From Thioalkalivibrio sp. XN279 (lineage in GTDB: Bacteria; Pseudomonadota; Gammaproteobacteria; Steroidobacterales; XN24), in NCBI RefSeq assembly GCF_011089885.1, contig NZ_JAANBD010000025.1, positions 124,001-188,000 on the forward strand: 64,000 nucleotides of DNA, given 5' to 3'. Position numbers and translations under genes: made by a program. This document shows, one piece after another, positions 30,138 to 39,605 of this stretch. The notes below the pieces were generated by a model, which saw only the letters and a program-made list of their open reading frames with translations, ran no database searches and was not told the DNA's origin. Numbering within the stretch: the stretch's first letter is position 1; every line of letters begins with the position of its first letter.

Positions 30138-32075
30138 GTGAGCCTACGCAAGCTATCAGTCCTGGTCCTGCTCACCCTGGCATGCGGCGCCGCAGGCGCC
30201 GTGGAACGGGTGGAGCGGGGCAACCTCGTACTCGAGAACATGCCCGAAATTCCGCCGGCACTGACCGAGCGGCTGGAGCAGTACCAGAACACGCGCTCGG
30301 CCGGTTTCGCCAGCTGGCTCAACGACGGCGGCATCCTGGTCACGACCCGCTTCGGTGACACCAGCCAGGTGCACCGCGTCAGCCAGCCGCTGGGCGCGCG
30401 CTACCAGCTCACCTTTTTCCCGGAGCCCGTCAGTAACGCCTCGGTGCCGCCGGACCCGGAGCTCAACGGCTTCGTCTACAGCCGCGACGTCGGCGGTAAC
30501 GAGTTCTACCAGCTCTACTGGTTCGACTTCGCCAGCGGCGAAAGCACGCTGCTCACCGACGGCAAGTCCCGCAACACGGGCCCGGCCTGGTCCAATCGCG
30601 GCGATCGCTTCGCCTATGCCAGCACGCGGCGCGACGGGCGCAATTACGACATCTATGTTGCGAGCCCGCAGCAGGGCCATGATGCGCACCGGATGGTGCT
30701 CGAGGGCGAGGGCCTGTGGGTGCCCATGGACTGGTCGCCGTCCGACGATCGCCTGCTGGTGATCAACTATCGTTCCATCACCGACAGCAAGATCTTCGTG
30801 GTGGATCTCGAATCCGGGGAAAAGACGCAGGTCTTCCCGCAGGATGAGCCGGTCGGGTTCGGCGGCGCGGCCTTCGACCATACGGGCGATGCCGTTTACG
30901 TGATCCACGACCACGGCGGCGAGTTCAAGCAGCTCTACCGCCTGCATCTCGAGTCCGGCAAGTCCACCCCCCTGTCTGCCGGGATTCCCTGGGACGTCTC
31001 CTCGCTGGCGCTGACCCGCGACCGCACGCGCCTGGCCTTCGTCACCAACGAGGGCGGCATGTCGCGCCTCTACATGCGGGACGTGAAGCGCGATCGCGAA
31101 CTGCCGGTGCCGGACCTGCCGGTGGGGCTGGTGGGCGGCCTGGCTTTCAAGCCGGACGGTCATGCCCTGGCGATGACCCTGAACACGCCGCAGTCGCCAA
31201 GCGACGTCTTCGTCTACGAGTTCACCGGGCGCAAGCTGGTGCGCTGGACCGAGAGCGAGGTCGGGGGGCTCGATACTTCCGAGTTCCCGGTGCCGGGGCT
31301 GGTGAGTTTCGAGAGCTTCGACGGCCTGGAGGTGCCCGCGTGGCTGTACCTGCCGCAGGGGGAAGGCCCGCATCCGGTCATCATCCAGATCCACGGCGGG
31401 CCCGAGGCTCAATCGCGCCCCGGTTTTTCCTCCACCTACGCCTACTGGGTCAATGAGCTCGGCGCCGCGGTGATCAGCCCTAACGTGCGTGGGTCATCCG
31501 GGTACGGCAAGAGCTACCTGCAACTGGACAACGGGCCGCTGCGCGAGGATTCGGTTAAGGACATCGGCGCGCTGCTCGAGTGGATCGAGTCGCGTCCCGA
31601 CCTGGATGCCGAGCGCGTGATCGTCTACGGCGGCTCTTACGGCGGCTACATGGTGCTGGCGTCAATGATGCACTTCGACGAGCGCCTGCTCGGCGGCGTC
31701 AGCATCGTGGGCATCAGCAGCTTCGCCACCTTCCTCGAGAACACCGAGGCCTACCGGCGCGACCTGCGCCGGGCAGAGTACGGTGACGAGCGCGATCCGG
31801 AAATGCGCGCCATCATGGAGCGCATCTCGCCGCTGAACAATGCCGACAAGATCCGCTCGCCGCTGTTCGTGGCGCAGGGTTACAACGATCCCCGCGTCCC
31901 GTACACCGAGTCGGAGCAGATCGTTGCCGCTGTCAGGGATAACGGCGTGCCCGTCTGGTACCTGCTGGCCATGGACGAGGGCCACGGCTTCGCCAAGAAG
32001 CCGAACCGCGACTATTTCCAGGCCGCCACGGTGATGTTCTTCCGCCAGCTGTTCGCCGGCGAGCTGGCGGAGTAA
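30138..32075 (+). CDS. S9 family (prolyl oligopeptidase-type) serine peptidase
   Basis: 645 residues from GTG 30138 behind AGGAGA. A signal peptide (VLVLLTLACGAAGA) directs export. The N-terminal half is a beta-propeller with PD40/TolB-like repeats; the C-terminal half is the alpha/beta hydrolase. The catalytic triad is visible: Ser500 in GGSYGGY, Asp584 in YNDPRVPY and His616 in DEGHGF. It cleaves oligopeptides, dipeptidyl- or acylaminoacyl-peptidase style. It begins 19 bases after tRNA-Leu, so it may be co-transcribed with that tRNA. Confidence 0.93.
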   Translation: MSLRKLSVLVLLTLACGAAGAVERVERGNLVLENMPEIPPALTERLEQYQNTRSAGFASWLNDGGILVTTRFGDTSQVHRVSQPLGARYQLTFFPEPVSNASVPPDPELNGFVYSRDVGGNEFYQLYWFDFASGESTLLTDGKSRNTGPAWSNRGDRFAYASTRRDGRNYDIYVASPQQGHDAHRMVLEGEGLWVPMDWSPSDDRLLVINYRSITDSKIFVVDLESGEKTQVFPQDEPVGFGGAAFDHTGDAVYVIHDHGGEFKQLYRLHLESGKSTPLSAGIPWDVSSLALTRDRTRLAFVTNEGGMSRLYMRDVKRDRELPVPDLPVGLVGGLAFKPDGHALAMTLNTPQSPSDVFVYEFTGRKLVRWTESEVGGLDTSEFPVPGLVSFESFDGLEVPAWLYLPQGEGPHPVIIQIHGGPEAQSRPGFSSTYAYWVNELGAAVISPNVRGSSGYGKSYLQLDNGPLREDSVKDIGALLEWIESRPDLDAERVIVYGGSYGGYMVLASMMHFDERLLGGVSIVGISSFATFLENTEAYRRDLRRAEYGDERDPEMRAIMERISPLNNADKIRSPLFVAQGYNDPRVPYTESEQIVAAVRDNGVPVWYLLAMDEGHGFAKKPNRDYFQAATVMFFRQLFAGELAE

Positions 32076-32082
32076 CGGTGCG

Positions 32083-32113
32083 AGGGCCCGGGCACGAAGC
32101 GTGCCCGGGCCCT
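32083..32113. terminator. Bidirectional terminator-like hairpin between convergent genes
   Basis: A perfect 13-bp stem, AGGGCCCGGGCAC (32083-32095) with GTGCCCGGGCCCT (32101-32113), 5-base loop GAAGC, in the 42-base gap between the peptidase and prpE stops. It lacks a clear T-run on either strand. Confidence 0.75.
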
Positions 32114-32117
32114 GCAT

Positions 32118-34010
32118 TCAATCCTTGCCGTAGCCGATCGAGCGCAGCGCTTCGGTGACCTCGTCGAGGATCACCGGGTCGTCGATGGTCGGCGGCACGT
32201 TGTAGTCCTGGCCGTCGGCGATCTTGCGCATGGTGGCGCGCAGCACCTTGCCGGAGCGCGTCTTGGGCAGCCGGTCCACGATGGCGACCTTCTTGAACGC
32301 CGCCACCGGCCCGATCTTCTCGCGCACCATCTGCACCAGCTCGGCCTTGATGTCGTCCTCCGGCCGGTCCACGCCTGACTTGAGCACTACCAGCCCGACC
32401 GGCAGCTCGCCCTTGAGCTCGTCATGGGCGCCAATGACGGCAGCCTCGGCGACGTCCTGGTGCGACGCCAGCACTTCCTCCATGGCGCCGGTGGACAGCC
32501 TGTGGCCGGCCGTGTTGATGATGTCGTCGATGCGACTCATGATCCACAGGTAGCCGTCCTCGTCGCGGTAGCCGGCGTCGCCAGTGAGATACCACCCGTC
32601 GTGCGCGCTCAGGTAGGCGTCGATGTAGCGCTGGTCGTCGCCCCACAGCGTCGGCAGCGTGCCCGGCGGCAGCGGCAGGCGGATCATGATGCTGCCGATC
32701 TCCCCGTCGGGCACTTCCTTGCCGTCGTCGCCGAGCACGCGCACGTCGTAGCCCGGTACGGCGCGCGTCGGCGAGCCGGGCTTGATCGGCAGCTCTTCGA
32801 TGCCAAGGCAGTTGGCGGCGATCGGCCAGCCGGTCTCGGTCTGCCACCAGTGGTCGATGACGGGGATGCTCAGCTTCTCGCTGGCCCAGTTCAGCGTGTC
32901 GGGGTCACAGCGCTCGCCGGCCAGGAACAGGGCGCGCAGCTTCGACAGGTCGTAGCGCCCGATGTGCTCGCCGCGCGGATCGTCGCGCTTGATGGCGCGG
33001 AACGCGGTCGGCGCCGTGAACATCACGCTGACACCGTACTCGGCGATCACGCGCCAGAACGCGCCGGCGTCGGGCGTGCCGACCGGCTTGCCTTCGTAGA
33101 GTACGGTGGTGCAACCGTGAAACAGCGGGCCGTAGACGATATAGCTGTGGCCGACCACCCAGCCGACGTCGGAGGCGGCCCAGAAGACTTCGCCGGGCTC
33201 GACGCCGTAGACATGCTTCATGCTCCATGCCAGCGCCACGGCGTGGCCGCCGTTGTCGCGCACCACGCCCTTGGGAACGCCCGTGGTGCCCGAGGTGTAG
33301 AGGATGTACAGCGGGTCCGTCGCCGCCACCGGGACGCAGTCGACCGGGTCGCTGTCCGCCTCGAGCTCCGCCCAGTCGAGGTCGCGCCCGTCCTTGAGGT
33401 CCGAGGGCGCCTCAGGGCGAGCCAGGATGACGCAGTGCCGGGGCGGGTTCGTGGCGCTGCGGATGGCTTCGTCGAGCAGCGGCTTGTAGCGGATGACGCG
33501 GTTCACCTCGATGCCGCAGGAGGCGGACAGGATCACTTTCGGCTTGGCGTCGTCGATGCGGGTGGCGAGCTCGCGCGCGGCAAAGCCGCCGAACACCACC
33601 GAGTGGATCGCGCCGATACGGGCGCAGGCCAGCATGCCGATGACGGCTTCCGGCACCATGGGCATGTACAGGATGACACGGTCGCCTTTTTCCACGCCGA
33701 GACTGCGCAGGCCGCCGGCCAGGCGGGCGACCCGGTCGCGCAGCTCGCGGTATGTGAAGGTGTCCTTGCTGGCGGTCACCGGGCTGTCGTAGATGAGCGC
33801 CGCCTGGTCCGCCCGGCCGTTCTCGACATGGCGGTCCAGCGCGTTGTAGCAGGTGTTCAATTGTGCGCCGCGGAACCAGCGGTACAGGGGCGGCTTGCTC
33901 GCGTCGAGCACGGCGTCCCATGTCCGGTCCCAGCTGATCGCGCTGGCCGCATCGCCCCAGAACAGTTCGGGCGTCTCGATTGAGCGCCGGTAGATCGCGT
34001 CATATCCCAT
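32118..34010 (-). CDS. prpE: Propionyl-CoA synthetase (acyl-CoA synthetase family)
   Basis: 630 residues from ATG 34010, preceded by GGGGGA; an upstream extension is not conserved-looking. Activates propionate (possibly also acetate) to its CoA ester via an adenylate. Motifs: YTSGTTGVPKGVVRDNGGHA (P-loop), WWQTETGWPI, GWYLTGDAGYRDEDGYLW and the C-terminal acetylatable lysine in KTRSGKVLRATMRKI. The TVLYEGKPVGTPDAGAFWRV context is PrpE-like rather than Acs-like. No prp cycle genes are in the window. Confidence 0.88.
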   Translation of the reverse strand: MGYDAIYRRSIETPELFWGDAASAISWDRTWDAVLDASKPPLYRWFRGAQLNTCYNALDRHVENGRADQAALIYDSPVTASKDTFTYRELRDRVARLAGGLRSLGVEKGDRVILYMPMVPEAVIGMLACARIGAIHSVVFGGFAARELATRIDDAKPKVILSASCGIEVNRVIRYKPLLDEAIRSATNPPRHCVILARPEAPSDLKDGRDLDWAELEADSDPVDCVPVAATDPLYILYTSGTTGVPKGVVRDNGGHAVALAWSMKHVYGVEPGEVFWAASDVGWVVGHSYIVYGPLFHGCTTVLYEGKPVGTPDAGAFWRVIAEYGVSVMFTAPTAFRAIKRDDPRGEHIGRYDLSKLRALFLAGERCDPDTLNWASEKLSIPVIDHWWQTETGWPIAANCLGIEELPIKPGSPTRAVPGYDVRVLGDDGKEVPDGEIGSIMIRLPLPPGTLPTLWGDDQRYIDAYLSAHDGWYLTGDAGYRDEDGYLWIMSRIDDIINTAGHRLSTGAMEEVLASHQDVAEAAVIGAHDELKGELPVGLVVLKSGVDRPEDDIKAELVQMVREKIGPVAAFKKVAIVDRLPKTRSGKVLRATMRKIADGQDYNVPPTIDDPVILDEVTEALRSIGYGKD

Positions 34011-34235
34011 CGTCGTCCCCCTCAGTTGCCGGGCGTCGCGGGCGCGGGTGCACTGTTGCGGGCGCCCCTGATGCCGTCTCCGTTTCCCGGGAGTGTATAC
34101 TGCGCGGCGCCCGTCGGTCGTCCCTGTGCCGGTCCTGGTGGACGCGGCGGGGCGGTACGGCAGAGAAAAGACAGAGGGGAGTGCCTTGCGACGCAGGATT
34201 GCGCCGGCGCCGGATCGCGCCGGGGGACGCCAGTC

Positions 34236-34877
34236 ATGACGGCGGATACCGCTGCCGGCCCGGTGCTGATGGAGGGCCGCGACCTGGAGCTGTGGCGCGG
34301 CGAGACGCGCCTGTTCACGAAGGTTTCCTTCCAGCTGCGCGCCGGAGAGCTGTTGCACATCGTCGGCCCGAACGGCTGCGGCAAGACCAGCCTGTTGCGC
34401 GTGTTGTGCGGGCTGACGCTGCCCGAGACCGGTGAAGTCTACTGGCGCGAGCGCAAGATCTCGCGCAATCGTGCCGATTTTCACGCCAGCCTGTGTTACC
34501 TCGGGCACCGCGAGAGCCTGAAGGCCGACCTGACCGCGGAAGAGAACCTGGTGTTCCAGCTCGGGCTCCGCGCCTGGCTGAGCAAGGCGGACATCCATGC
34601 CGCGCTCGAGCGGGTCGGGCTGAGCAAGCGTCGCCACGTGCCCGCGCGCAGCCTCTCTGCCGGACAGAAACGGCGCGTATCCCTGGCCAAGGCGCTGGCG
34701 AGCGGGGCGAAACTGTGGATCCTCGATGAGCCGTACACCAACCTCGACGTCGCCGGCCGCGAGCTGGTGGACCAGATGATGAGCGAACACCTGTCACGCG
34801 ACGGGCTGGTGCTGCTGGTGGCGCACCAGGCACACGGCGTCGCTGCCGGCGTGACGCGCCGGCTGGAGCTGGGCTGA
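34236..34877 (+). CDS. ccmA: Heme exporter ATP-binding protein CcmA
   Basis: 213 residues. ATPase of the CcmABCD complex that releases holo-CcmE during cytochrome c maturation. Walker A VGPNGCGKTSLL, signature LSAGQKRRVSLAKAL and Walker B LWILDEPYTNLD are all present. The open frame reaches back to 34026, but the ATG at 34236 gives the usual N-terminus. First gene of the ccm cluster; TGATG overlap with ccmB. A TATACT hexamer at 34096-34101 may be a -10 box, without a clear -35. Confidence 0.95.
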   Translation: MTADTAAGPVLMEGRDLELWRGETRLFTKVSFQLRAGELLHIVGPNGCGKTSLLRVLCGLTLPETGEVYWRERKISRNRADFHASLCYLGHRESLKADLTAEENLVFQLGLRAWLSKADIHAALERVGLSKRRHVPARSLSAGQKRRVSLAKALASGAKLWILDEPYTNLDVAGRELVDQMMSEHLSRDGLVLLVAHQAHGVAAGVTRRLELG

Positions 34878-35563
34878 TGATGGAGTGGCCGGGTCTCGGG
34901 ACTGCCTTCTGGCTGCAGCTGACGCGCGACCTCCGGCTCGCGTTCCGCCATATCGGCCAGGCGGCCAACCCGCTCATGTTCTTCGTCATGGTGACGACGC
35001 TGTTCCCGCTGGCCCTGAGCCCGGCGCCGGAATTGCTGCAGGCGATCGCCCCGGGCGTGATCTGGGTGTCGGCGCTGCTGGCTTCGCTGCTGGCGGCGGA
35101 GAGCCTGTTCCGCCAGGACGTGGAGGACGGCACCATGGAGCAGCTGGCGCTCTCGCCGCAGCCGCTGTCGCTGCTGCTGCTGGCCAAGACCACCTCGCAC
35201 TGGCTCATGACGGGGCTGCCGCTGGTGCTCATGGCGCCCATCGTCGGGCACGCGCTGTTCCTGCCGGGCGATGCCGTGCCCGAGACGATGCTCGCCTTGC
35301 TGCTGGCCACTCCCGTGCTCAGTCTTGCCGGCGCGGTGATGGCGGCGCTCACGGTGGGCCTGCGCCGCGGCGGCGGGCTGCTGTCGCTGCTCATCCTGCC
35401 GATCGTGATGCCGGTGCTGATTTTCGGTGCGCGCGCCACGGACATGGCGATGCAGGGGCTGGATGTCAGCGGGGTGATGTACCTGCTCGCCGCGGTCCTT
35501 TTGCTGGCCATCAGCCTGGCTCCGGCGGGCATGGCCGCCGCGATGCGTATCAGCCTCGACTAG
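34877..35563 (+). CDS. ccmB: Heme exporter membrane protein CcmB
   Basis: 228 residues, six membrane helices, no soluble domain. Starts at ATG 34877 (a second ATG follows directly). LASLLAAESLFRQDVEDGTMEQLALS is the conserved cytoplasmic region. It partners CcmA and CcmC. The cluster breaks here: 159 unusually AT-rich bases separate it from ccmC, whereas the other ccm genes overlap or abut. Confidence 0.95.
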   Translation: MMEWPGLGTAFWLQLTRDLRLAFRHIGQAANPLMFFVMVTTLFPLALSPAPELLQAIAPGVIWVSALLASLLAAESLFRQDVEDGTMEQLALSPQPLSLLLLAKTTSHWLMTGLPLVLMAPIVGHALFLPGDAVPETMLALLLATPVLSLAGAVMAALTVGLRRGGGLLSLLILPIVMPVLIFGARATDMAMQGLDVSGVMYLLAAVLLLAISLAPAGMAAAMRISLD

Positions 35564-35685
35564 CGGGGCCGAGGCTCGCGCGGGGCAGCGGAATCATCGA
35601 TAATCCAGCGATTAATTAGTTCATTGGCCGCATGTTTCGGAAAAGGGAGAAAAAGTTCCCCAACCCGCATGCGTATTCGTCGCAA

Positions 35686-35714
35686 TTGAGACTCAATCTA
35701 CTTGGTTGTTAAAT
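35686..35714 (+). promoter_or_regulatory. Candidate internal promoter before ccmC
   Basis: TTGAGA (35686-35691), 17 bases, TTAAAT (35709-35714), within the AT-rich 35564-35722 gap. Initiation 8-9 bases downstream would fall on the ATG of ccmC at 35723, which has no Shine-Dalgarno sequence, so a leaderless message is possible. Confidence 0.4.
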
Positions 35715-35722
35715 AGCCGCCC

Positions 35723-36460
35723 ATGTGGGAATTCATACATAAGCTCGGTTCGCCACCGCATTTCTGGCGCTTGTCCGGCACGATGGTGCCGTGGTTCGGC
35801 TGGTTTGCCGCCATCCTGATCGCCGTCGGCACGGTCGGCGGGTTGTGGATCGCGCCGCAGGACTACCAGCAGCTCGATGCCTTCCGCATCATTTATTTCC
35901 ACGTGCCGAGTGCCTGGCTGTCGCAGTTCGGCTACGTGGTGATGGCTGCGGCTGCGGCCGTCGGGCTGGTGTGGCGCATCAAGCTGGCGCATGCGGTCGC
36001 TGCGGCCTGCGCGCCGATCGGTGCCTCGTTCACCATCGTGGCGCTTGCCACGGGCTCGATCTGGGGCAAGCCCATGTGGGGCACCTGGTGGGTGTGGGAC
36101 GCCCGGCTGACCTCCACGCTGGTGCTGCTGTTCCTGTACTTCGGCTACATGGCCCTGCGCGCCGCGATCGACGACGAGAACCGCGCGGACCGTGCCAGCG
36201 CGCTGCTGGCCATCATCGGCGTCATCAACATCCCGATCATCAAGTACTCGGTGGAGTGGTGGAACACCCTGCACCAGCCCGCCACCATCTCCAAGATCGG
36301 CAAGCCGTCCATGGAGCCGGAGATGCTGGTGCCGCTGCTCATCATGTGGCTCGGGTTCACTTTCTTTTTCTTCGCGGTGCTCATGGTGCGCACCCGGGCC
36401 GAATTAATCGCCCGGGAGCGGAACAAAAAGTGGCTTCGCGATGTCATCGATAGAGGTTGA
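35723..36460 (+). CDS. ccmC: Heme transport protein CcmC
   Basis: 245 residues, six membrane helices. Loads heme onto CcmE in the periplasm. The tryptophan-rich WGTWWVWDARLTS motif (about residues 115-127) and the flanking His (YFHVPSAW; EWWNTLHQPATI) are the heme-handling signature. Followed after 2 bases by ccmD. Confidence 0.96.
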   Translation: MWEFIHKLGSPPHFWRLSGTMVPWFGWFAAILIAVGTVGGLWIAPQDYQQLDAFRIIYFHVPSAWLSQFGYVVMAAAAAVGLVWRIKLAHAVAAACAPIGASFTIVALATGSIWGKPMWGTWWVWDARLTSTLVLLFLYFGYMALRAAIDDENRADRASALLAIIGVINIPIIKYSVEWWNTLHQPATISKIGKPSMEPEMLVPLLIMWLGFTFFFFAVLMVRTRAELIARERNKKWLRDVIDRG

Positions 36461-36462
36461 CG

Positions 36463-36618
36463 ATGGAATTCCTGACCTTCGGAAAATACACATGGTACGT
36501 CTGGTCCAGCGTCATCCTGTCCTTCGTAGTACTCGGCGCCAACGTGTTGATGGCGCGTCATCTGCTCAAGTCGCGCATTGAAACGGCCCGCCGTCGGCTG
36601 GCCGCAGAGGAGGTCTGA
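36463..36618 (+). CDS. ccmD: Heme exporter protein CcmD
   Basis: 51 residues, read directly from the sequence (starts MEFLTFGKYTWYVWSS, ends RRLAAEEV). One membrane helix with a positively charged C-terminal tail, as in CcmD, which stabilises the CcmE-CcmC-CcmAB assembly. The stop is immediately followed by the ATG of ccmE. Confidence 0.92.
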   Translation: MEFLTFGKYTWYVWSSVILSFVVLGANVLMARHLLKSRIETARRRLAAEEV

Positions 36619-37071
36619 ATGAAAGCTCGCAACCAGCGTCTTCTTGCCGTGGGTCTGGTCATCGCAGGCGTGGGCCTGGGCGCCACCTTCCTGCTGAAGG
36701 CCATGAACCAGAACATCCTCTACTACTACAGCCCGACGCAGATGGAAGCTGGTGAGGCGCCGCAGGACCGGCGCTTCCGCGTCGGCGGCCTGGTGGTCGA
36801 CGACTCGATCGTGCGCAAGGACGGCACCATGGAGGTGCGCTTCACCCTGACCGACGAGGCCCACGTCGTGCCGGTGGTCTACAACGGCATCCTGCCCGAC
36901 CTGTTCCGCGAAGGGCAGGGCATCATCGCGCACGGGCGCATGGACGGCAGCCAGTTCGTCGCTGACGAAATCCTCGCCAAGCACGACGAGAACTACATGC
37001 CGCCGGAAGTCGCGGCCTCCCTGGAAGAGACGCACAAGAACGCCGCCCAGAAGTCGGCCGGAGGCTACTAA
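36619..37071 (+). CDS. ccmE: Cytochrome c-type biogenesis heme chaperone CcmE
   Basis: 150 residues with an N-terminal membrane anchor and an OB-fold domain (FRVGGLVVDDSIVRKDG, YNGILPDLFREGQGI). The heme is bound covalently to the His in ILAKHDENYMPPEV near residue 125. Abuts ccmD and ccmF with no spacing. Confidence 0.96.
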   Translation: MKARNQRLLAVGLVIAGVGLGATFLLKAMNQNILYYYSPTQMEAGEAPQDRRFRVGGLVVDDSIVRKDGTMEVRFTLTDEAHVVPVVYNGILPDLFREGQGIIAHGRMDGSQFVADEILAKHDENYMPPEVAASLEETHKNAAQKSAGGY

Positions 37072-39066
37072 GTGATACCTGAACTCGGCCACGTGGCCCT
37101 GGCCCTGGCGCTCTGCCTCGCCATTGCGCAGGCGTTCTTCGGGCTTGCCGGCCCGATCTTCAACAAGCCGGGCTGGAGTGCGGCGACCAAGCCGGTGTCG
37201 ATCGGGCATTTCGTGTTCGTCGCCATCGCTTATGCCGGCCTCACCTACGCGCACGCCGTGGATGACTTCACGGTCGCCTACGTGGCGAATCACTCCAACT
37301 CGCAGCTGCCGATGATGTACAAGATCTCCGGCGTGTGGGGCGGCCACGAGGGCTCGATGCTGCTTTGGGTCCTGATGCTCGCGGTGTGGGGTGCGCTGGT
37401 CGGCGTGTTCACCCGCCGCGTCCCGCTGCAGACCTCGTCCAAGGTGCTGGGCGTCATGGGCATCATCAGCGTGGCCTTCATGTGGTTCGTGCTGGCCACC
37501 TCGAATCCCTTCGATCGCCTCATCCCGGCGCCGATGGACGGCCGCGATCTCAACCCGCTGCTGCAGGACCCGGGGCTGGTGATCCATCCGCCCCTGCTCT
37601 ACATGGGCTACGTCGGCTTCGCCGTGGCTTTCGCATTTGCTATTGCCGCCATGATCGAGGGCAAGCTGGACCAGCAATGGGCGCGCTGGATCCGTCCCTG
37701 GACCGCGGCGGCCTGGGCTTTCCTCACCGTCGGCATCGCGCTCGGCAGCTGGTGGGCCTACTACGAGCTGGGCTGGGGCGGCTGGTGGTTCTGGGATCCG
37801 GTCGAGAACGCCTCGTTCATGCCCTGGCTGATCGGTACGGCTTTGCTGCATTCCCTCGCGGTGACTGAGCGGCGCGGCCTGTTCAAGGGCTGGACCCTGC
37901 TGCTGGCGGTCTCGGCCTTCTCGCTGAGCCTGCTCGGCACCTTCCTGGTGCGCTCCGGCGTGCTGGTGTCGGTGCACGCTTTTGCCACAGACCCCGACCG
38001 CGGGCTGTTCATCCTGGCGATGCTGGTGTTCTTCATCGGCGGCGCGCTGGCGCTGTACGGCTGGCGGGCGCCGCAGCTGGCGCAGAAGGGCGGCTTTGCG
38101 CCGCTGTCGCGCGAGACATTCCTGCTGGCCAACAACATGTTGTTCGTGGTCGCCACGCTGCTGATCCTGTTCGGCACGCTCTACCCGCTGTTCATCGACG
38201 GTCTCGGACTGGGCAAGATCTCGGTCGGTCCGCCGTACTTCAACACCGTGTTCATCATCCCGACCCTGCCGCTGGTACTGCTGATGGGCCTGGGCATGCA
38301 TGCCGCGTGGAAAAAAACCGACTGGCAACAGCTGAAGGGCAAGCTATGGCCCTATGCGCTGTTCGCACTGCTGTTCTCCATCATCGTGCCGCTGCTCGTC
38401 TACCGCCAGTTCGGCGTGATGAAGTTCATCGGCATCCTGCTCGGCGTCTGGGTGATGGCGGTGGCCTTCATCGACCCGGTGAAGTACATCCGGCGCAAGG
38501 GCTCGCTGAAGGGCTACTCCCGCACCATGATTTCCATGTGTGTGTCGCACTTTGCAGTCGGCATGTTCGTCATCGGCGTCACCATGGTCTCCACCTACGG
38601 TATTGCGCGCGATATCGGCATGAAGCCGGGTGACACGGTCCAGGTGGAGGATTACTCCTTCACCCTGAACAGCACCTCCAACGTGCGCGGCCCCAACTAC
38701 ACGGCGGTGCGCGGCGAGGTGCTGGTGGAAAAGGACGGCGAACAGGTCACCGTGCTGTATCCCGAGAAGCGCACCTACCTGGTGCAGCAAAGCCCCATGA
38801 CCGAGGCTGCCATCCATGCGCGGCTGCATCGCGACATCTTCGTCGCCATGGGCGAGCCGCTGGGGCAGGGCGCCTGGAGCATGCGCATCCAGTACAAGCC
38901 GTACATCCGCTTTATCTGGCTGGCCGCGCTGATCATGGCGCTGGCGGCGTTTTTCGGCATGACCGACAAGCGTTACCGCGTGCCGCGTGAGGCGGAGGCG
39001 GGCGCGCGCGTGCAACCGGGCCAGTCGGGTCAGGCGGCCGGGAAGCTGCAGGAGGGCACGGCCTGA
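37072..39066 (+). CDS. ccmF: Cytochrome c heme lyase subunit CcmF
   Basis: 664 residues starting with GTG directly after the ccmE stop; about 15 membrane helices. Transfers heme from CcmE to CxxCH sites of apocytochromes together with CcmH and CcmI. WWAYYELGWGGWWFWDPVENASFMPW is the conserved WWD domain (roughly residues 226-251); only the family-typical size and this motif are needed for the call. Overlaps ccmG by TGATG. Confidence 0.96.
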   Translation: MIPELGHVALALALCLAIAQAFFGLAGPIFNKPGWSAATKPVSIGHFVFVAIAYAGLTYAHAVDDFTVAYVANHSNSQLPMMYKISGVWGGHEGSMLLWVLMLAVWGALVGVFTRRVPLQTSSKVLGVMGIISVAFMWFVLATSNPFDRLIPAPMDGRDLNPLLQDPGLVIHPPLLYMGYVGFAVAFAFAIAAMIEGKLDQQWARWIRPWTAAAWAFLTVGIALGSWWAYYELGWGGWWFWDPVENASFMPWLIGTALLHSLAVTERRGLFKGWTLLLAVSAFSLSLLGTFLVRSGVLVSVHAFATDPDRGLFILAMLVFFIGGALALYGWRAPQLAQKGGFAPLSRETFLLANNMLFVVATLLILFGTLYPLFIDGLGLGKISVGPPYFNTVFIIPTLPLVLLMGLGMHAAWKKTDWQQLKGKLWPYALFALLFSIIVPLLVYRQFGVMKFIGILLGVWVMAVAFIDPVKYIRRKGSLKGYSRTMISMCVSHFAVGMFVIGVTMVSTYGIARDIGMKPGDTVQVEDYSFTLNSTSNVRGPNYTAVRGEVLVEKDGEQVTVLYPEKRTYLVQQSPMTEAAIHARLHRDIFVAMGEPLGQGAWSMRIQYKPYIRFIWLAALIMALAAFFGMTDKRYRVPREAEAGARVQPGQSGQAAGKLQEGTA

Positions 39067-39605
39067 TGAAGACGCTGAAATACCTGCTGCCGGTCCTGGT
39101 GTTCGTGGTCCTGGCCGGCTTCTTCTACAAAGGGCTGTTCCTCGATCCTCGCACCGTGCCGTCGCCCCTGATCGGCAAGCCGGCGCCGGCTTTCCAGCTG
39201 GAGGACCTGCGCCAACCGGAGGCGGTTTTTGCCAGGGACGACATGCTCGGCAAGCCGGCCGTGCTGAACGTCTGGGCGACGTGGTGCACGGGCTGTCGCC
39301 AGGAGCATCCTTTCCTGATGCAACTGGCGCGCACCAGCGACGTGCCGTTGTACGGCATGAACTACCGCGACGAGCGACCGAAGGCGCTGGACTGGTTGCG
39401 CAAACTCGGTGATCCCTATGCCAAGGTGGCGTTCGATCCGGACGGCATGGTGGCGCTCGACTGGGGCGTTTATGGGTCCCCGGAGACCTTCCTGATCGAC
39501 CCGGCGGGCACGGTGGTCTACAAGCACCTCGGCCCGATGACGCCGGGCGTGTGGCAGCAGGAGTTCCTGCCGCGCATCGCCCAGATGGAGACCAATACCC
39601 AATGA
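39066..39605 (+). CDS. ccmG: Thiol:disulfide interchange protein CcmG/DsbE
   Basis: 179 residues: N-terminal signal anchor, then a periplasmic thioredoxin fold. The active site reads WCTGC (in VWATWCTGCRQEHPFL, near residue 77) rather than the WCPTC of the E. coli protein. The GVYGSPETFLID segment carries the cis-Pro loop. It keeps apocytochrome Cys reduced for heme ligation. Overlaps ccmH by ATGA. Confidence 0.94.
   Translation: MKTLKYLLPVLVFVVLAGFFYKGLFLDPRTVPSPLIGKPAPAFQLEDLRQPEAVFARDDMLGKPAVLNVWATWCTGCRQEHPFLMQLARTSDVPLYGMNYRDERPKALDWLRKLGDPYAKVAFDPDGMVALDWGVYGSPETFLIDPAGTVVYKHLGPMTPGVWQQEFLPRIAQMETNTQ

Noticed and set aside
36145-38328. 727-residue antisense frame over ccmC-ccmF
   Set aside because: Shadow of the conserved ccm genes.
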